Source: Incurvaria masculella
Lineage: Eukaryota; Arthropoda; Insecta; Lepidoptera; Incurvariidae
Reading direction: 5' to 3'
Assembly (NCBI GenBank): GCA_946894095.1
Contig: OX335652.1
Coordinates: 18,313,001 to 18,377,000 of the forward strand
DNA: 64,000 nt
Below the pieces are notes generated by a model. That model was not told where the DNA came from, did no database searches, and worked only from the letters and a program-made list of their open reading frames with translations. Shown piece after piece: positions 40,510-50,332 of this stretch (position 1 is its first letter; each line of letters begins with the position of its first letter). The position numbers and the translations under genes are program-made.

Positions 40510-40570
40510 TACTCTCTCCATTCAAACGTAGTTTACTTATCATATGAAAACCACTGTTCCAATTTACTTG
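40510..40570 (+). repeat. Family L fragment
   Basis: CTCTCTCCATTCAAACGTAG and AAAACCACTGTTCCAATTTA match the inner left arm of family L. Confidence 0.55.
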
Positions 40571-40811
40571 AAAAAACCCTGAGTAGTGCGTTTTCTCACG
40601 AAAACTAAAATAAAGATTTTGCTGTTCCCATAGTTAGTACAGTCAACCAAAGGTTAAACGATACACTTCCGGTGGAACGTAAAAATAAATAGTATTTAAA
40701 TACAACCTTTGATTCAATTTTATTAGGGTTTTGTTTACTCAGTACCTAGTAGACATCCTCAACTATGTTTGAATCTATACTCAAGACTGTAATTGTTTCC
40801 AAAAGTCAAAG

Positions 40812-41196
40812 TTTTTTTTTTATGTGACTGGACATGGATGGCTAATACCACACTTTCTGTCATGGTATTAGCCCAACACACCACATGGGAATTAGGTGCC
40901 ACGCCAGGACCTTCCTTATATTGCACGGCTACATTGAACTGGACGGAAAACACGGACAATTTTTATTGCCGCTTCGACCATCGTTCATCCAATGCGATGG
41001 TACCAACCCGGGCGGAATTTACCCTACCACCTAGTAAGCGAGGAAGGGGACCTACAGTGTAACGTGGAATCCGAACCACGGCCAGCCTCTCTCAACGGTC
41101 GAATAGTCACCCATCCAAGACCAGACTGGACCCAGCGTTGCTTAACTTCGGAGAGCGATCGCCGAAGTGTCGCGCCACTGGGCCATTGAGGCTGAC
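40812..41196 (-). mobile_element. 5S/tRNA chimeric SINE (D5S), full length
   Basis: Reverse orientation: T-run 40812-40821, ATGTGACTGGACATGGATGG tail, AATTTACCCTACCACC body, then the 5S-like part (AGTCACCCATCCAAGACCAG and CGTTGCTTAACTTCGG) and CACTGGGCCATTGAGGCTGAC head. About 385 bp, matching the other full copies. Confidence 0.85.
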
Positions 41197-41370
41197 TGTT
41201 CATCTTTTCATTCAACCGGATGTGTATCCTAAACTCTTTGTTCGACTGTACATCGGTAAATTGTTTTGAGCATGAAATCTACAGTTTGTCCACTAAAATA
41301 AACCCCAGCGATGAATGATCACACAACCAGGACGATGCACAAATTCTATACATTGAATAGAGTTGCCACC

Positions 41371-41408
41371 GTTCAACCATAGACAGTATAATTAATCTAT
41401 GGTCCAAC
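41371..41408. mobile_element. Third CATAG...CTATG micro-palindrome candidate
   Basis: A 24-bp unit (CATAGACAGTATAATTAATC then TATG, 41378-41401) flanked by GTTCAAC (41371-41377) and GTCCAAC (41402-41408), one mismatch in seven. Interior differs from the other two, so its membership is uncertain. Confidence 0.35.
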
Positions 41409-41835
41409 GCTTCAGAAACCTATGCTATAGATAGTAACCATATGCACTGGTCGGCGGCTTCGCTCGCGTCAACAGCACTCAACATTAACCACGGACTTGT
41501 GAGTCGGTTAATGTGGCCTTTGCAGATTTGTCATTTTGAAAACGTAGGTTCCAAATAATTCCCGTTTTCGCCAATCAAATTATCCCGTTGCAGCGATGTT
41601 TAAGTACGCATTTAATTTTGCTTTTGGCTCTCTGAGCTTTAGACCTCGCGAGTATAAAGCTTATAAATGAGCAGAGCTAAAAATATGTTCACCGAGCACC
41701 TAAAAACAAAATCCTTTTATTTTTCTTGTATTTTTATCACTGTATTAAGTGTAAAAGTCTTGTCACAAAACAAAAGTTTTGCATGCGCTGCGCGCGCATG
41801 CTAGGTCTATGTTTCAATATGACCTAATTCATTTT
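41409..41835. other. Mostly unrecognised; partial micro-palindrome
   Basis: GCGCGCATGCTAGGTCTATG at about 41791-41810 is the right half of the unit at 23212. No left end present. Confidence 0.35.
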
Positions 41836-42117
41836 TAGGGTTCCGTACCCAGAGGGTGAAAACGGAACCCTATTACTAAGCCTCCGCTATCCGTCCGTCT
41901 GTCACAGGGCTGTATCTCATGAACCGTAACAGGTAGGCAGCTGAAATTTTCACAGAATATGTATTTATTTTGCCGCTTTAAAAACAAAAAGGGTAAAATT
42001 GGAAAATAATAAAAAATCAAGGGGCGTCCCATTAAAAACGTGATTTTTGTGTCAAAACTTGTACGATGGTACGGAACCCTTCGTATGGGAGTCCGACTCG
42101 CACTTGGCAGGTTTTTT
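41836..42117 (-). repeat. Family A, full copy
   Basis: AGGGTTCCGTACCCAGAGGG to CGAGTCCGACT-type end (GGGAGTCCGACTCGCACTTG). Very short CCGT core, two units. Confidence 0.85.
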
Positions 42118-42159
42118 CATTTCATTTATTTATTCACCTTCTGGTAGTAAAACTACACA

Positions 42160-42320
42160 AGGGCCTTTTTCACCTACTGCTGATTAGCTTAATTGCAACA
42201 TATTAAGGGCCTTTCTTAGCAGCTTGAAATCAATAAAATTACAAGATAATCATCACTTTAGTAATGAAGGCCTTTTAAGTGTCGATTAAAATAAATCATC
42301 ACTTCGTGAAAAGCAGGCTA
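42160..42320 (-). mobile_element. Family G MITE, copy 4 (full)
   Basis: AGGGCCTTTTTCACCTACTG at the left and ATCACTTCGTGAAAAGCAGG at the right form the imperfect terminal repeats. The inner AAGGGCCTTTCTTAGC and AATGAAGGCCTTTTAA are conserved. Confidence 0.75.
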
Positions 42321-42321
42321 A

Positions 42322-42570
42322 GTCATCTCAAAATTTAATTGATCCACGGATTCGATCAACCACTGAAGAAGAATCCGCAAAGAAACTTAACTGGTCTATA
42401 AGTTATGTTTTTTTTGTTTTTTTTTCCGTCTTTTTTTCATCCACATTAATATAATAGAATTATGATTTCATACCTAAAATGCTACTGCCAAAACTTGCAT
42501 TTTTGGTCGAACGGTCTAAGGCAAAGAACTAAGAACTGCGAGTAACCAACAACCCACTATGTGAAAAGTA
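42322..42570 (-). repeat. Family H tailed repeat, copy 2
   Basis: Reverse orientation: TTGATCCACGGATTCGATC, GAAGAAGAATCCGCAAAG, AAACTTAACTGG, ATGCTACTGCCAAAAC and CGGTCTAAGGCAAAGAACTA. It sits directly against family G. Confidence 0.6.
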
Positions 42571-42896
42571 CAGGTATGACAAATAATAATATTGGCATCT
42601 GTCTACATACAAACAGTAATATCCGTTCAGTGATTTCTAAGATTGTGTGTTCGTGCAAGCTTTATCTTACAGATTGTATTTTGTTTTATCCCAGAAGGAA
42701 CAAATGAATTATGGAATCAACTTTGACTCCGTTCCCATTTTCCAAGCAGCGTGGGAAACGGAGTAGGTCAAACAGCCTGCGTAGGTTGGACCTGGGGCTA
42801 AATCCTTACCTTGTACGTGTCAAAAAGCCAGTCCAAAGTAAATATTTCAGCTCAATGCTCGGAAAGTTTCTTCGATCGGAAAGTTTTTTTTTTTAA

Positions 42897-43496
42897 TTTC
42901 AAGCGCGGCATCTGGCGTACGCCAAGACCTCACAAAAAAGGCGGCCGACGACAACCCATTGGCTTTCGGACTTTCACAGGTGCTGCGAAAAACCATGCCG
43001 GCCGCCCAGATGCTTCTTCACACCATGTTTGAAGGACCACAAGTTGTACGAGTACTTTGAGGGGAAAACTTCGCCAACCTTCCATGGCTTATCGGCCCTA
43101 TGGATAAAATATGTAGGGGATCGGTGGGTTCTTATTTTGGGAACATTATATATGGTCACAGTTTTTTTTATTTTTCGTGTGTTATCTTCTGTTTTGAAAA
43201 TATTTGATATGCTTTCATTATGTTTTATATGTAAACGTAAAGCCCTGTTAAGCGGGGCTCTTATATACCCTAAAATAATAACATTTTGGCGAAAAACAAA
43301 TAGAGCTGTATCTAAAATAATATCTTCCTACCAGCGAAAGGTAAAGAAGATTCTTGTCAGTCAATTTATGCGAAAACTTTACAAGGAAACTTGGTTATTT
43401 AGATACTGTGAAGTTTATTACTACCTCACAGGTTTTATTAAAGTAATATTTGCTCGAACAACTCTATCTGATCGGCTTGAATTCAGAAAGTTGTAG
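42897..43496 (+). other. Open frame of ~200 codons, unrecognised
   Basis: Stop-to-stop open frame. The N-terminal part is rich in Cys/Pro/Arg (SDFHRCCEKPCRPPRCFF), then FEGKTSPTFHGLSALW. A hydrophobic stretch (WVLILGTLYMVTVFFIF, about 43125-43175) could be a membrane segment, then a Lys-rich C-terminus. There is no ATG near its start; the 155-codon portion begins with TTG at 43029. The first ~140 bp are GC-rich and the rest AT-rich. I do not recognise it. It may be a decayed transposon frame or chance. Confidence 0.2.
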
Positions 43497-43555
43497 GTTC
43501 ATTATCTGTTTTCTGTTTTGTAGTAATATTTGCGAGTTGATTTTTATGCCTATTA

Positions 43556-43593
43556 TTTACATACATCGTTTATATATAAACGATGTATGTAAA
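43556..43593. repeat. Perfect 38-bp palindrome
   Basis: TTTACATACATCGTTTATA followed directly by its exact reverse complement, no loop. Seen once. May be a minimal inverted repeat left by element decay. Confidence 0.9.
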
Positions 43594-43694
43594 TGTGTAA
43601 TACCATTTTTTTTTTGCGAACCTATATAGGCCTCCCTTTTACAAAACCAAAAAATCAAAAAAACCCAGCGACCTACCTGGGCCACCACGAACTA

Positions 43695-43937
43695 ACATTT
43701 GCGAGTCAGAGATTGATTTGACAGCTTACTCACCGTGGGCGTAAATATGTCGACGTTCCCGTTTACGCCGACTCCGCGTTTTCATACAAATCAGAAGTCC
43801 GAGTTTGACTTTGACGGCTTGAAGAAGTAAAACCACAGAATAAGTAGTACAAATTTGTATGGGGTTTGACGTTTTTACGTAACTTCGATGTTCCGTAAAC
43901 GCCAATTCAGGTGAGAACTCAGACTGACCACTCAGTA
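43695..43937 (-). repeat. Family K element, uninterrupted copy
   Basis: Blocks in order: TTGATTTGACAGCTTAC, GGCGTAAA, CGTTTACGCCGACTCC, GCGTTTTCATACAAATC, AAAACCACAGAATAAGTAG, TTTGACGTTTTTACGTAACT, GGTGAGAACTCAGACTGA. It is the reference that shows the 45.7/50.2 kb pieces are one split element. Confidence 0.75.
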
Positions 43938-44115
43938 CGGTAAAGTAACTCGGCGGGTGATCAGGCAAGTGAGTGATTAAATTTGAACTGTCAAACGGTG
44001 TCTTATTCGCCCAAGTGAACTGAAAGTTTCCAGTTAGCATGGTACGAAATCCAACTAAACGTCAGATTTATTCAATCACTTGTCTGTTCGCCCAGCAAGT
44101 TCATTTACCATGGTC
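43938..44115. repeat. Family I foldback element
   Basis: ACGGTAAAGTAACTCGGCGG, GTGATCAGGCAAGTGAGTGA and at the right ATTCAATCACTTGTCTGTTC, GCCCAGCAAGTTCATTTACC, ATGG. Arms pair over about 80 bp. Confidence 0.75.
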
Positions 44116-44204
44116 AGCCCCAGGAGTGAAGAAGAGCCCGGGGCTAGGGAGTGGGCACCTTGGCTTAAAAACCTCACCTGTGTGTTAATATATCCGCAAG
44201 TTGC

Positions 44205-44304
44205 TATTACGATAATTCCTTCGGGAATGTGGTTGTAATGTGCTAATATTATAAAAAAAGTTTTGTGGTATTAGTCATGCATGTCAGGTCGCATAAAAAA
44301 AAAT
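44205..44304 (+). repeat. Family D SINE 3' tail fragment
   Basis: AATTCCTTCGGGAATGTGG, GTGGTATTAGTCATGCATGT, CAGGTCGCAT plus A-run. Confidence 0.6.
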
Positions 44305-44880
44305 TATGCCCCTTAGAAAATAAAAATAAAAATTGGAATATATAGAGATATAATTTCATGTTTACCGACGAAGTATGTTCAAATTTCGTTAGTCCTAAGT
44401 AGCAATTCGAAAATGAATTCTTGTAAAATATAATTATATGTATATAGAAATGTATTACCGTATATGAGCAACAAAATTCAAATACTTCCATAAATAGGAC
44501 AAAAAACATATCATTTTAGTTTGTGTAAATTGCTTCGCTACGGAGCTACCGTCCCGTCTACGCATCCTTGCTACGAAAGTCGTAGCACTGTACCGTAGCA
44601 CCACGAGTATAATAATCCTATTGACTCGTGCGTAGCATTCAATTCGTTCTATATTAATTAGAAACAGTTTATTTTTCCTTAATTCTACATTAATTTTATG
44701 AGTTTACTGGAGGCCATGGGCAGCTTTTCCTTTATGAATTCAACTAAATGTCATAGAAAATATGTGCCTCAAGTTATTCATGGAATCGTGAAATTGTGGG
44801 AAGGGCGATTATATTATTACTGGGCAAAAAATGCGAGAGATTCGTGACTGTCGGTGTACATACATAGTCTCACTCATTTT
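44305..44880. other. No recognised feature
   Basis: AT-rich. GCTACG/CGTAGC motifs cluster at 44530-44640 as small inverted pieces but form no clear element. Confidence 0.35.
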
Positions 44881-45170
44881 AAGGGTTCCGTACCCAAAGG
44901 GTGAAAACGGAACCCTATTACTAAGCCTCCGCTGTACGTCCGTCCGTCCGTCCGTCCGTCCGTCCGTCCGTCCATCCGTCCGTCTGTCACAGGGCTGTAT
45001 CTCATGAACCGTAATAGGTAGGCAGCTGCATTTTGCACAGTGTGTATTTATTTTGCCGCTATAACAACAAATAGGTCAAATCAAAAAATAATAAAAATTA
45101 AAGTGATTTTTTGTGTTGATAGTACGGAACCCTTCGTGTGCGAGTCCGACTCGCACTTGGCCGGTTATTT
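44881..45170 (-). repeat. Family A, full copy with longest core
   Basis: AAGGGTTCCGTACCCAAAGG to CGAGTCCGACTCGCACTTGG and CCGG. The CCGT core has about ten units (44936-44985), the longest seen. Confidence 0.85.
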
Positions 45171-45334
45171 TATAACAAATTTACTTTAATCGTATTAAGT
45201 GACCAAACACTAAGGTAAGGTGCCATTTCTATGTATTTCCAGCTAGGAATAATCACCTACTTCTTGTAGATATTAATGTGTATACTGAATTTATTATAGT
45301 TTTAAAAGTTCCAACGACACGTAAGAACACTTAA

Positions 45335-45735
45335 GGGGGTGTGTGCGTCAAAGTAGATGGCGCAAAAGTCGTTCGTAGTTATTTCTGCTATAAATCCTTA
45401 AACATAGGAAGTTACAAACTATAAGTGTAGTGATGAGCACATTAACCGGATATGTACTTATCTCATTAAACAATTACAAAAATAAGCTGGAATTGCTTTG
45501 ATAATTCTGAGGATGTGGGCAAAAAGTTACCATTTACAATTAGCAACCTTTTGCACTATGACTAATAATCAACTTACAAATGATAACCTTGTTACAAAGT
45601 GTTGTATGAGATTAAATACATAACTGCGTAGTGTGCTCGCCTGTATAGTCATCGCTAGTAACTTCCTATTTTTGGGGAGTTATAGCAGAAATAGTGATAA
45701 ACGAGCGTGGCATCTACATGGACACACACACCCCC
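45335..45735. mobile_element. 401-bp TTAA-flanked MITE with ~80-bp inverted repeats
   Basis: TTAA at 45331-45334 and 45736-45739. Ends GGGGGTGTGTGCGTCAAAGT / GACACACACACCCCC. Arms continue inward: GTAGTTATTTCTGCTATAAA against the GAGTTATAGCAGAAATAG side, and AGGAAGTTAC against GTAACTTCCT. TTAA target again suggests a piggyBac-like mobiliser. Unrelated in sequence to family C. Confidence 0.85.
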
Positions 45736-45747
45736 TTAAGAACAGCT

Positions 45748-45850
45748 CAGAGTGGTGAGTCTGAGTTCTCACCTAACTTGGCGTTTACGTAACTTCGAAG
45801 TTACGTAAAAACGTCAAACCCATACAAATGTTTACTACTCTGTGGTTTTA
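45748..45850 (-). repeat. Family K, right piece of a split copy
   Basis: GGTGAGTCTGAGTTCTCACC, AACTTGGCGTTTACGTAACT, CAAATGTTTACTACTCTGTG and GTTTTA, where the LINE tail begins. TTTTA at 45846-45850 repeats at 50191-50195. Confidence 0.75.
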
Positions 45851-46094
45851 TTTATTTATTTATTTATTGTATTTTTAGACCGATAGGTATTACAATATAG
45901 CATACTAAAATCTCACACATACATGTATATAAAATAAAATAACATTAGGGCAAGGCAATGGCACGATTAAACAAAACATTACAATCACAGTATTAATAAT
46001 TACACACTTTCATCATATTGTTTTAAAAAATTATATAAAAAAACAATAAAATAAAAAAAAGTCCTATAATATTAATTCATTAACAATAAAATAA

Positions 46095-47250
46095 TTAACT
46101 TAATGCAAAAAATTCGTCTAAACTATAAAAGGGGTTATGTATCAGGAATTCTTTCAGATTGGCGCTAAATTTAATCACATTATCACAGTATTTAATATTA
46201 CGCGGAAGGTGGTTAAATATTTTTATAGATATATAATGCGTACTTCTTTTCATTATGATAGATCTAGCTGCAGGTACACAAAGCTTATTTCTATCGCGAA
46301 GGTTGTATGAGATTTGTTGTTCCCCTTGCCTTTGAATATTACATTGATTTTTATATGTTTCTATGCCCAATTTAAGTACAAATAGATTTACGACTGTTAA
46401 TATGTTGAGCTCAATGAATAGCGGCCTACATGTTGCATCAAAACGAGAACCTGTCATAATTCGAATCGCTTTCTTCTGCATTTTTATTACTTTGCTGATA
46501 TCTGTGCTGTTTCCCCATACCTCTAATCCATACCTAATTATAGACTCAAAGTAAGCATAATAAACCATTTTCAAGGTTTGTAATGTGCAAGTTTTTTTCA
46601 GTACTTTTAAGGCGTAACATGCACTTGCTAACTTATTACACACAATGTCTACATGCTCCTTCCATGTTAATTTACTATCTAACGTCACACCAAGAAAGTT
46701 TATTACTTCTGTTTTCGTTAATGGGATATCTGTTCTAAGTTCATTATTATTTTCATTATTTATCTTTTTAAAGGCCATGTATTTGCTTTTAGCTTCATTT
46801 AGTTTTAAATTATTCGAGTTAAACCAGTGTATTAGTTCTTCAAAAGTTGTTTTAAGGTTATGATACATTTCATCCTTATCTTTTCCATGAACAATACAGC
46901 TTGTATCATCTGCAAACAGATAAACATTGCTCTTTTTGAGATTGCATGGTAAGTCATTAATGAAGACTAAAAATAATAAAAGACCGAGCACAGACCCTTG
47001 AGGAACGCCATATTCTATAGTATGTTCTTTTGAATGTACACTTATCTTTTCTCCAATATGGTTACAATAACTTATTTCCACATACTGTTTTCGATTGCTT
47101 AAGTACGATTTGAGCAACAGCAATGGAAGGCCTCGAATACCATAATATTCTAACTTTTTTAAAAGTATTTTGTGATTCACACAATCAAATGCTTTGCTGA
47201 GATCGCAAAAAATTCCTGCACATGATTTTCCTACATTCATGTTTTTTACA
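46095..47250 (-). pseudogene. LINE reverse transcriptase, C-terminal part
   Basis: Continues ORF2 after the Penelope insertion. The palm is intact: GIFCDLSKAFDCVNH with the first catalytic Asp, YGVPQGSVLGLLLF, and YLFADDTSC with the FADD box (Asp pair). Thumb and C-terminal region follow (INFLGVTLDSKLTWKEHV; YALKVLKKTCTLQTLKMVYY), ending DEFFALS and a stop at 46095. No stop or frameshift is seen in this stretch, so the element was young when interrupted. The function would be target-primed reverse transcription of its own RNA. The style fits the Jockey/CR1 group; exact clade not assigned. Confidence 0.85.
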
Positions 47251-47263
47251 ATGTCACAATACA

Positions 47264-48397
47264 TTAATATTTTAAAACTTACGCGGGACATAACTACAAT
47301 ATTTAGTTTAGTATTAAGGATTAAGTTCACTATGGAGATTGAGCAGGAAGGAAAGCTAGCATTCCTGGATGTATTAGTGATTAAGTGCGCCGATGGAAGG
47401 TTGGGTCATACGGTATATAGAAAACCGACCCATACCAACAGGTACCTACATGCATCCTCACATCACCACCCGGCACACTTACAATCGGTACCAAAATCAC
47501 TTCTACAGAGAGCGGAACGTCTTTGTGATCCACTACACATTGCTGCGGAAATTAAATTCATTGAGACAGTGCTGCAAGGCAATGGTTATAAGGCAAGAGA
47601 TTGGAGAACCAGAAGGAAAGAACGACAACCACAGTATGACGTCAAGAGGCGAGCCGCATACCTGCCGTACATCAGGGGAGTGACAGACCGTATTGCGAGG
47701 ATACTGAGGAGATCCAGCATACCAGCCGTGCTGTATCCTCAACGCAAGGTCTCAGCCATGCTCCGATCAGTGAAGGACAAGGTACCATTACTCGCCGCTG
47801 GCGTCTACAGAGTTCCCTGTTCATGCGGTAAATCGTACATTGGCCAAACGAAGAGGAGCGTCAGCACACGCATCACGGAGCACATACGGGCGGTTAAGAA
47901 CAGAGATATCACGAAGTCAGCGCTGTGTGAGCATGCAGAATCTGGACCTGGGCACTGGTTGAGGTTTGATCAGGTGAAAGTCCTAGTACCTGAACAACGA
48001 AACCTCCCACGAATCATTCGGGAGTCCATCGAAATCAGCAAGCACAAGAACTTCAATCGTGAAGATTCCTACCGTCTTTCGCCCATATGGAAACCCGGGC
48101 TGAATAAGCTGAAAACTGAATTTCGGAGAGGTGCACCGACAACAGACGTCGAGGAAAACACAGTCAGCGTGTTTTGCACTTCACACGAAATTCGGACCGC
48201 AGCTAATCCTCAAGAAAATGTACGAGTGTTGCCATGGACGCTGAGAAGTGAAGCAAAGCGGCGGGTAGCCAGTAACGTGCCTACCTCCGTCGCGACAGGC
48301 ACGTTCTCCTGAAGATGGAGCCCATGTGAGGCTCCGAAACGTCGAGCAGCACGTCCTGCTCCTCACACGCGCGGTAAGCCGTCAAACTAAATATTGT
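47264..48397 (+). mobile_element. 5'-truncated Penelope-like element
   Basis: 1134 bp between ATGTCACAATACA at 47251-47263 and an exact second copy at 48398-48410. The left 30 bp (TTAATATTTTAAAACTTACG) are filler, then ACAATATTTAGTTT (47296-47309) is the reverse complement of the extreme 3' end AAACTAAATATTGT (48384-48397), giving a 14-bp inverted terminal repeat. Inverted 5' pieces are known for Penelope elements. It lies opposite to the LINE it broke. Confidence 0.9.
47326..48312 (+). CDS. Penelope-like RT C-terminus plus GIY-YIG endonuclease (partial)
   Basis: Open to a stop at 48310-48312. N-terminal part FTMEIEQEGKLAFLDVLVIK, then YRKPTHTNRYLHASSHHHP, is the conserved thumb region of Penelope-like reverse transcriptases. 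The RT palm with its Asp residues is missing through 5' truncation. A basic linker (47600-47790) leads to the endonuclease: GVY at about 47800, SYIGQTKR at about 47833-47856 and the catalytic-type Arg in RSVSTRITEH. Cys/His residues (PCSCG, ALCEHAESGPGH) fit the Cys-His motif of this family. The C-terminal REsIEI...NFNREDSYRLSPIW block is also typical. An upstream ATG at 47194 is in LINE sequence and irrelevant. No disabling mutation is seen in the endonuclease, but without the palm it cannot self-mobilise. Confidence 0.9.
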   Translation, partial: FTMEIEQEGKLAFLDVLVIKCADGRLGHTVYRKPTHTNRYLHASSHHHPAHLQSVPKSLLQRAERLCDPLHIAAEIKFIETVLQGNGYKARDWRTRRKERQPQYDVKRRAAYLPYIRGVTDRIARILRRSSIPAVLYPQRKVSAMLRSVKDKVPLLAAGVYRVPCSCGKSYIGQTKRSVSTRITEHIRAVKNRDITKSALCEHAESGPGHWLRFDQVKVLVPEQRNLPRIIRESIEISKHKNFNREDSYRLSPIWKPGLNKLKTEFRRGAPTTDVEENTVSVFCTSHEIRTAANPQENVRVLPWTLRSEAKRRVASNVPTSVATGTFS

Positions 48398-48410
48398 ATG
48401 TCACAATACA

Positions 48411-50112
48411 GCTCACTTATAGCCATTGTTGTCGATTTGTTTTTTCTGTATGCAAATTGCCTACTTGTTATAATATTATTTTTTTCAAAAAAGTATGACA
48501 TCTTTTTAACTAACAGTTTTTCGAAAATCTTAGTTAGTGGTGTGAGTATAGAAAGAGGCCTGTAGTTTGAGACATCTGTTTTTTTACCTTTCTTAAATAC
48601 GGGTAATATCTTAGCTTTTTCAAATTCATCTGGGTAGTAGCCATTAATAATACAGGCGTTAAATAATTCAGTCAGCAGCAGGCCGAATATACCTATATTA
48701 TCTTTTAAAATGTCGGTTCGCAAACCGTCAAAACCTATACTCTTACTGTTTTTTAATGTTTTAATGGTATTTTTAATTTCGTCTGTCGTAAATAAATCTA
48801 GATAAAATGACTTGGTTGCGTCTATTTGATTTTTATTTAAAAACTCTATGAAATTAGTGTCTGTAGTGGGATTTTCAGATTGACCTACATTAGCATAATA
48901 CTCATTAAAATGTTTGGCTACTGCTTCTGGATCTATGATTTTTTCATCTTTATATGCAAGGTTTATATTTTCTATTTTAGGTTTGATCTTTTTATTTGTT
49001 ATTTTCTTCACTAGGTCCCATGTTGTTTTAATTTTATTTTTTGATCTCGTAATTTCTTTCATATCCGAAATTTGCTTAGCTAAGATAACAGATTTTTTTA
49101 ATATTGTTCGATATTTTATAAAATATTTTTTCTTTTCGTTGCTGCCATTTTTTCTCATTTCTGCTAATAATTCTCTTTTCCTGGAAAATGAAACTCTGAG
49201 CCCTTTTGTTATCCAAGTTTTTGTATTTTTTCTTATCCTCTTCTTTTTGACTGGGAAAGAAATATTGATAGCGTTGCTTAAATGATGATAGAAATTGTTT
49301 AATTTAGTCTTAACATTTTCAACTGAATATATTGCAGACCAATCCGTCATTTTTAGTAATTTACGAAATATCTCTTTATTTTTCTTACTATAATTATGTG
49401 AGTAATAAAATCGTACATTGTCTGTTTCCTTTATAAATGTTTTCTTTAGTTTAAGTAATATGACATCATGATCAGAAATGTCACACTGTAATATTGAGGC
49501 ATCAAGATCAGTAGTGTTTAAATTTGTTAGAACGATGTCGATTGTAGTATTCGTTTTGGCAGTTGAACGGGTTGGTTCCGTTAACAAATATTTTAAATTA
49601 TGGATTTTCATAAACCTCATTAGGCTCTTGTAACCTTTCGATTTTTTATATGCAACATTAATGTTAATGTCTCCTATTATTATAATGTTCTTAAGGTCTT
49701 TTTCATTTATGATTCGACTTACTACTTCAAAAAATAAGCTATGGTCTGTTGATGCTGTTGATCTGTATACAGTTAATATGCTTATACATTTGTTAGGAAT
49801 AATTTTCATTTGTATTCCAACAACTTCTATTATCTTTTCTATCAATCTAGTTAAATCTAGTTTATTAAATACATTGATATCGTCTCTACAATAAATAGCT
49901 GTTCCTCCACCTTTGTACAAAATTCGGCTTTGTTCTGATGCAATTTTATAATTCATTATACTTAGGGTTTCAAATTCTTTATTTTCTAGCCACGTTTCAC
50001 TAAAACATAACAACGCTGGCATAATTTTAAGTTCATTATGAATAAGATCTAAATACATTTCTAATTGAGGTATTTTGTTTCTGATACTTCTTATATTAAG
50101 ATAAAAAATATT
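48411..50112 (-). pseudogene. LINE endonuclease and RT N-terminus (ORF2, interrupted)
   Basis: The frame opens before the ATG at 50056-50058 (LNIRSIRNKIPQLE precedes it), confirming that the true start lies upstream and is lost. Apurinic-type endonuclease motifs: LLCFSETWL (catalytic Glu), YKGGGTAIYCR, IIIIGDININ (Asp/Asn), TTIDIVLTN, CDISDHDVI (Asp-His). After a linker of about 260 residues the RT begins: ILPVFKKGKKTDVSNYRPLS, KIFEKLLVKKM, FAYRKNKSTTMAISELYCDI, and is then cut at the Penelope target duplication. Together with 46095-47250 it reconstructs one uninterrupted domain order. Confidence 0.85.
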
Positions 50113-50190
50113 AAATATTATTTAATAATATTAAAATAATATAATAATAATATATAATAATATAATATAATATAAAATAATAATATTAAA
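50100..50190. repeat. TAATA-rich simple repeat at the LINE 5' end
   Basis: Almost pure A/T with ATAATAATAT and AATATAATAT phrases between the endonuclease start and family K. Could be non-templated 5' junction sequence later expanded. Confidence 0.7.
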
Positions 50191-50332
50191 TTTTACATCT
50201 TCAAGCTCTCAAAGTCAAACTCGGACTTCCGATTTGTATGAAAACGCGAAGTCGGCGTAAACGGCCACGTCAAGGAATTTACGGCAACGTTGACTAAGCT
50301 GTCAAATCAAACTCGGACTCGCATATGTTAGT
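50191..50332 (-). repeat. Family K, left piece of the split copy
   Basis: Resumes after the LINE with TTTTACATCTTCAAGC, AAAGTCAAACTCGGACTTCC, GAAGTCGGCGTAAACGG and AAGCTGTCAAATCAAACTCG, in the order of the intact copy at 43695. Confidence 0.75.

Larger units (their letters stand above)
45851..50190 (-). mobile_element. 5'-truncated LINE, itself split by a Penelope-like element
   Basis: Minus-strand non-LTR retrotransposon: endonuclease (right) then RT (left), a 3' UTR of about 240 bp and an AATAAATAAATAAAT tail at 45851-45870. It interrupts family K with a TTTTA duplication. The 5' end fades into a TAATA-rich run at 50100-50190; ORF1 and the ORF2 start are absent. The inner insertion at 47264-48397 plus its 13-bp duplication break ORF2. 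Confidence 0.85.

Noticed and set aside
41461..41520. Promoter or exon at a small GC patch
   Set aside because: Too short, no CpG cluster, splice signal or conserved motif that I can see.
43029..43496. TTG-started 155-codon protein as a real gene
   Set aside because: Eukaryotic genes rarely start at TTG and the frame continues upstream; kept only as an unrecognised open frame.
47194..47325. N-terminal extension of the Penelope frame to an upstream ATG
   Set aside because: These codons are antisense LINE sequence, the target duplication and filler before the element body; the element is 5' truncated, so its true start is missing.
48914..49285. 123-codon plus-strand frame
   Set aside because: Antisense shadow of the LINE endonuclease/RT linker; lysine and asparagine codons read backwards give a false Phe/Leu-rich, membrane-like protein.
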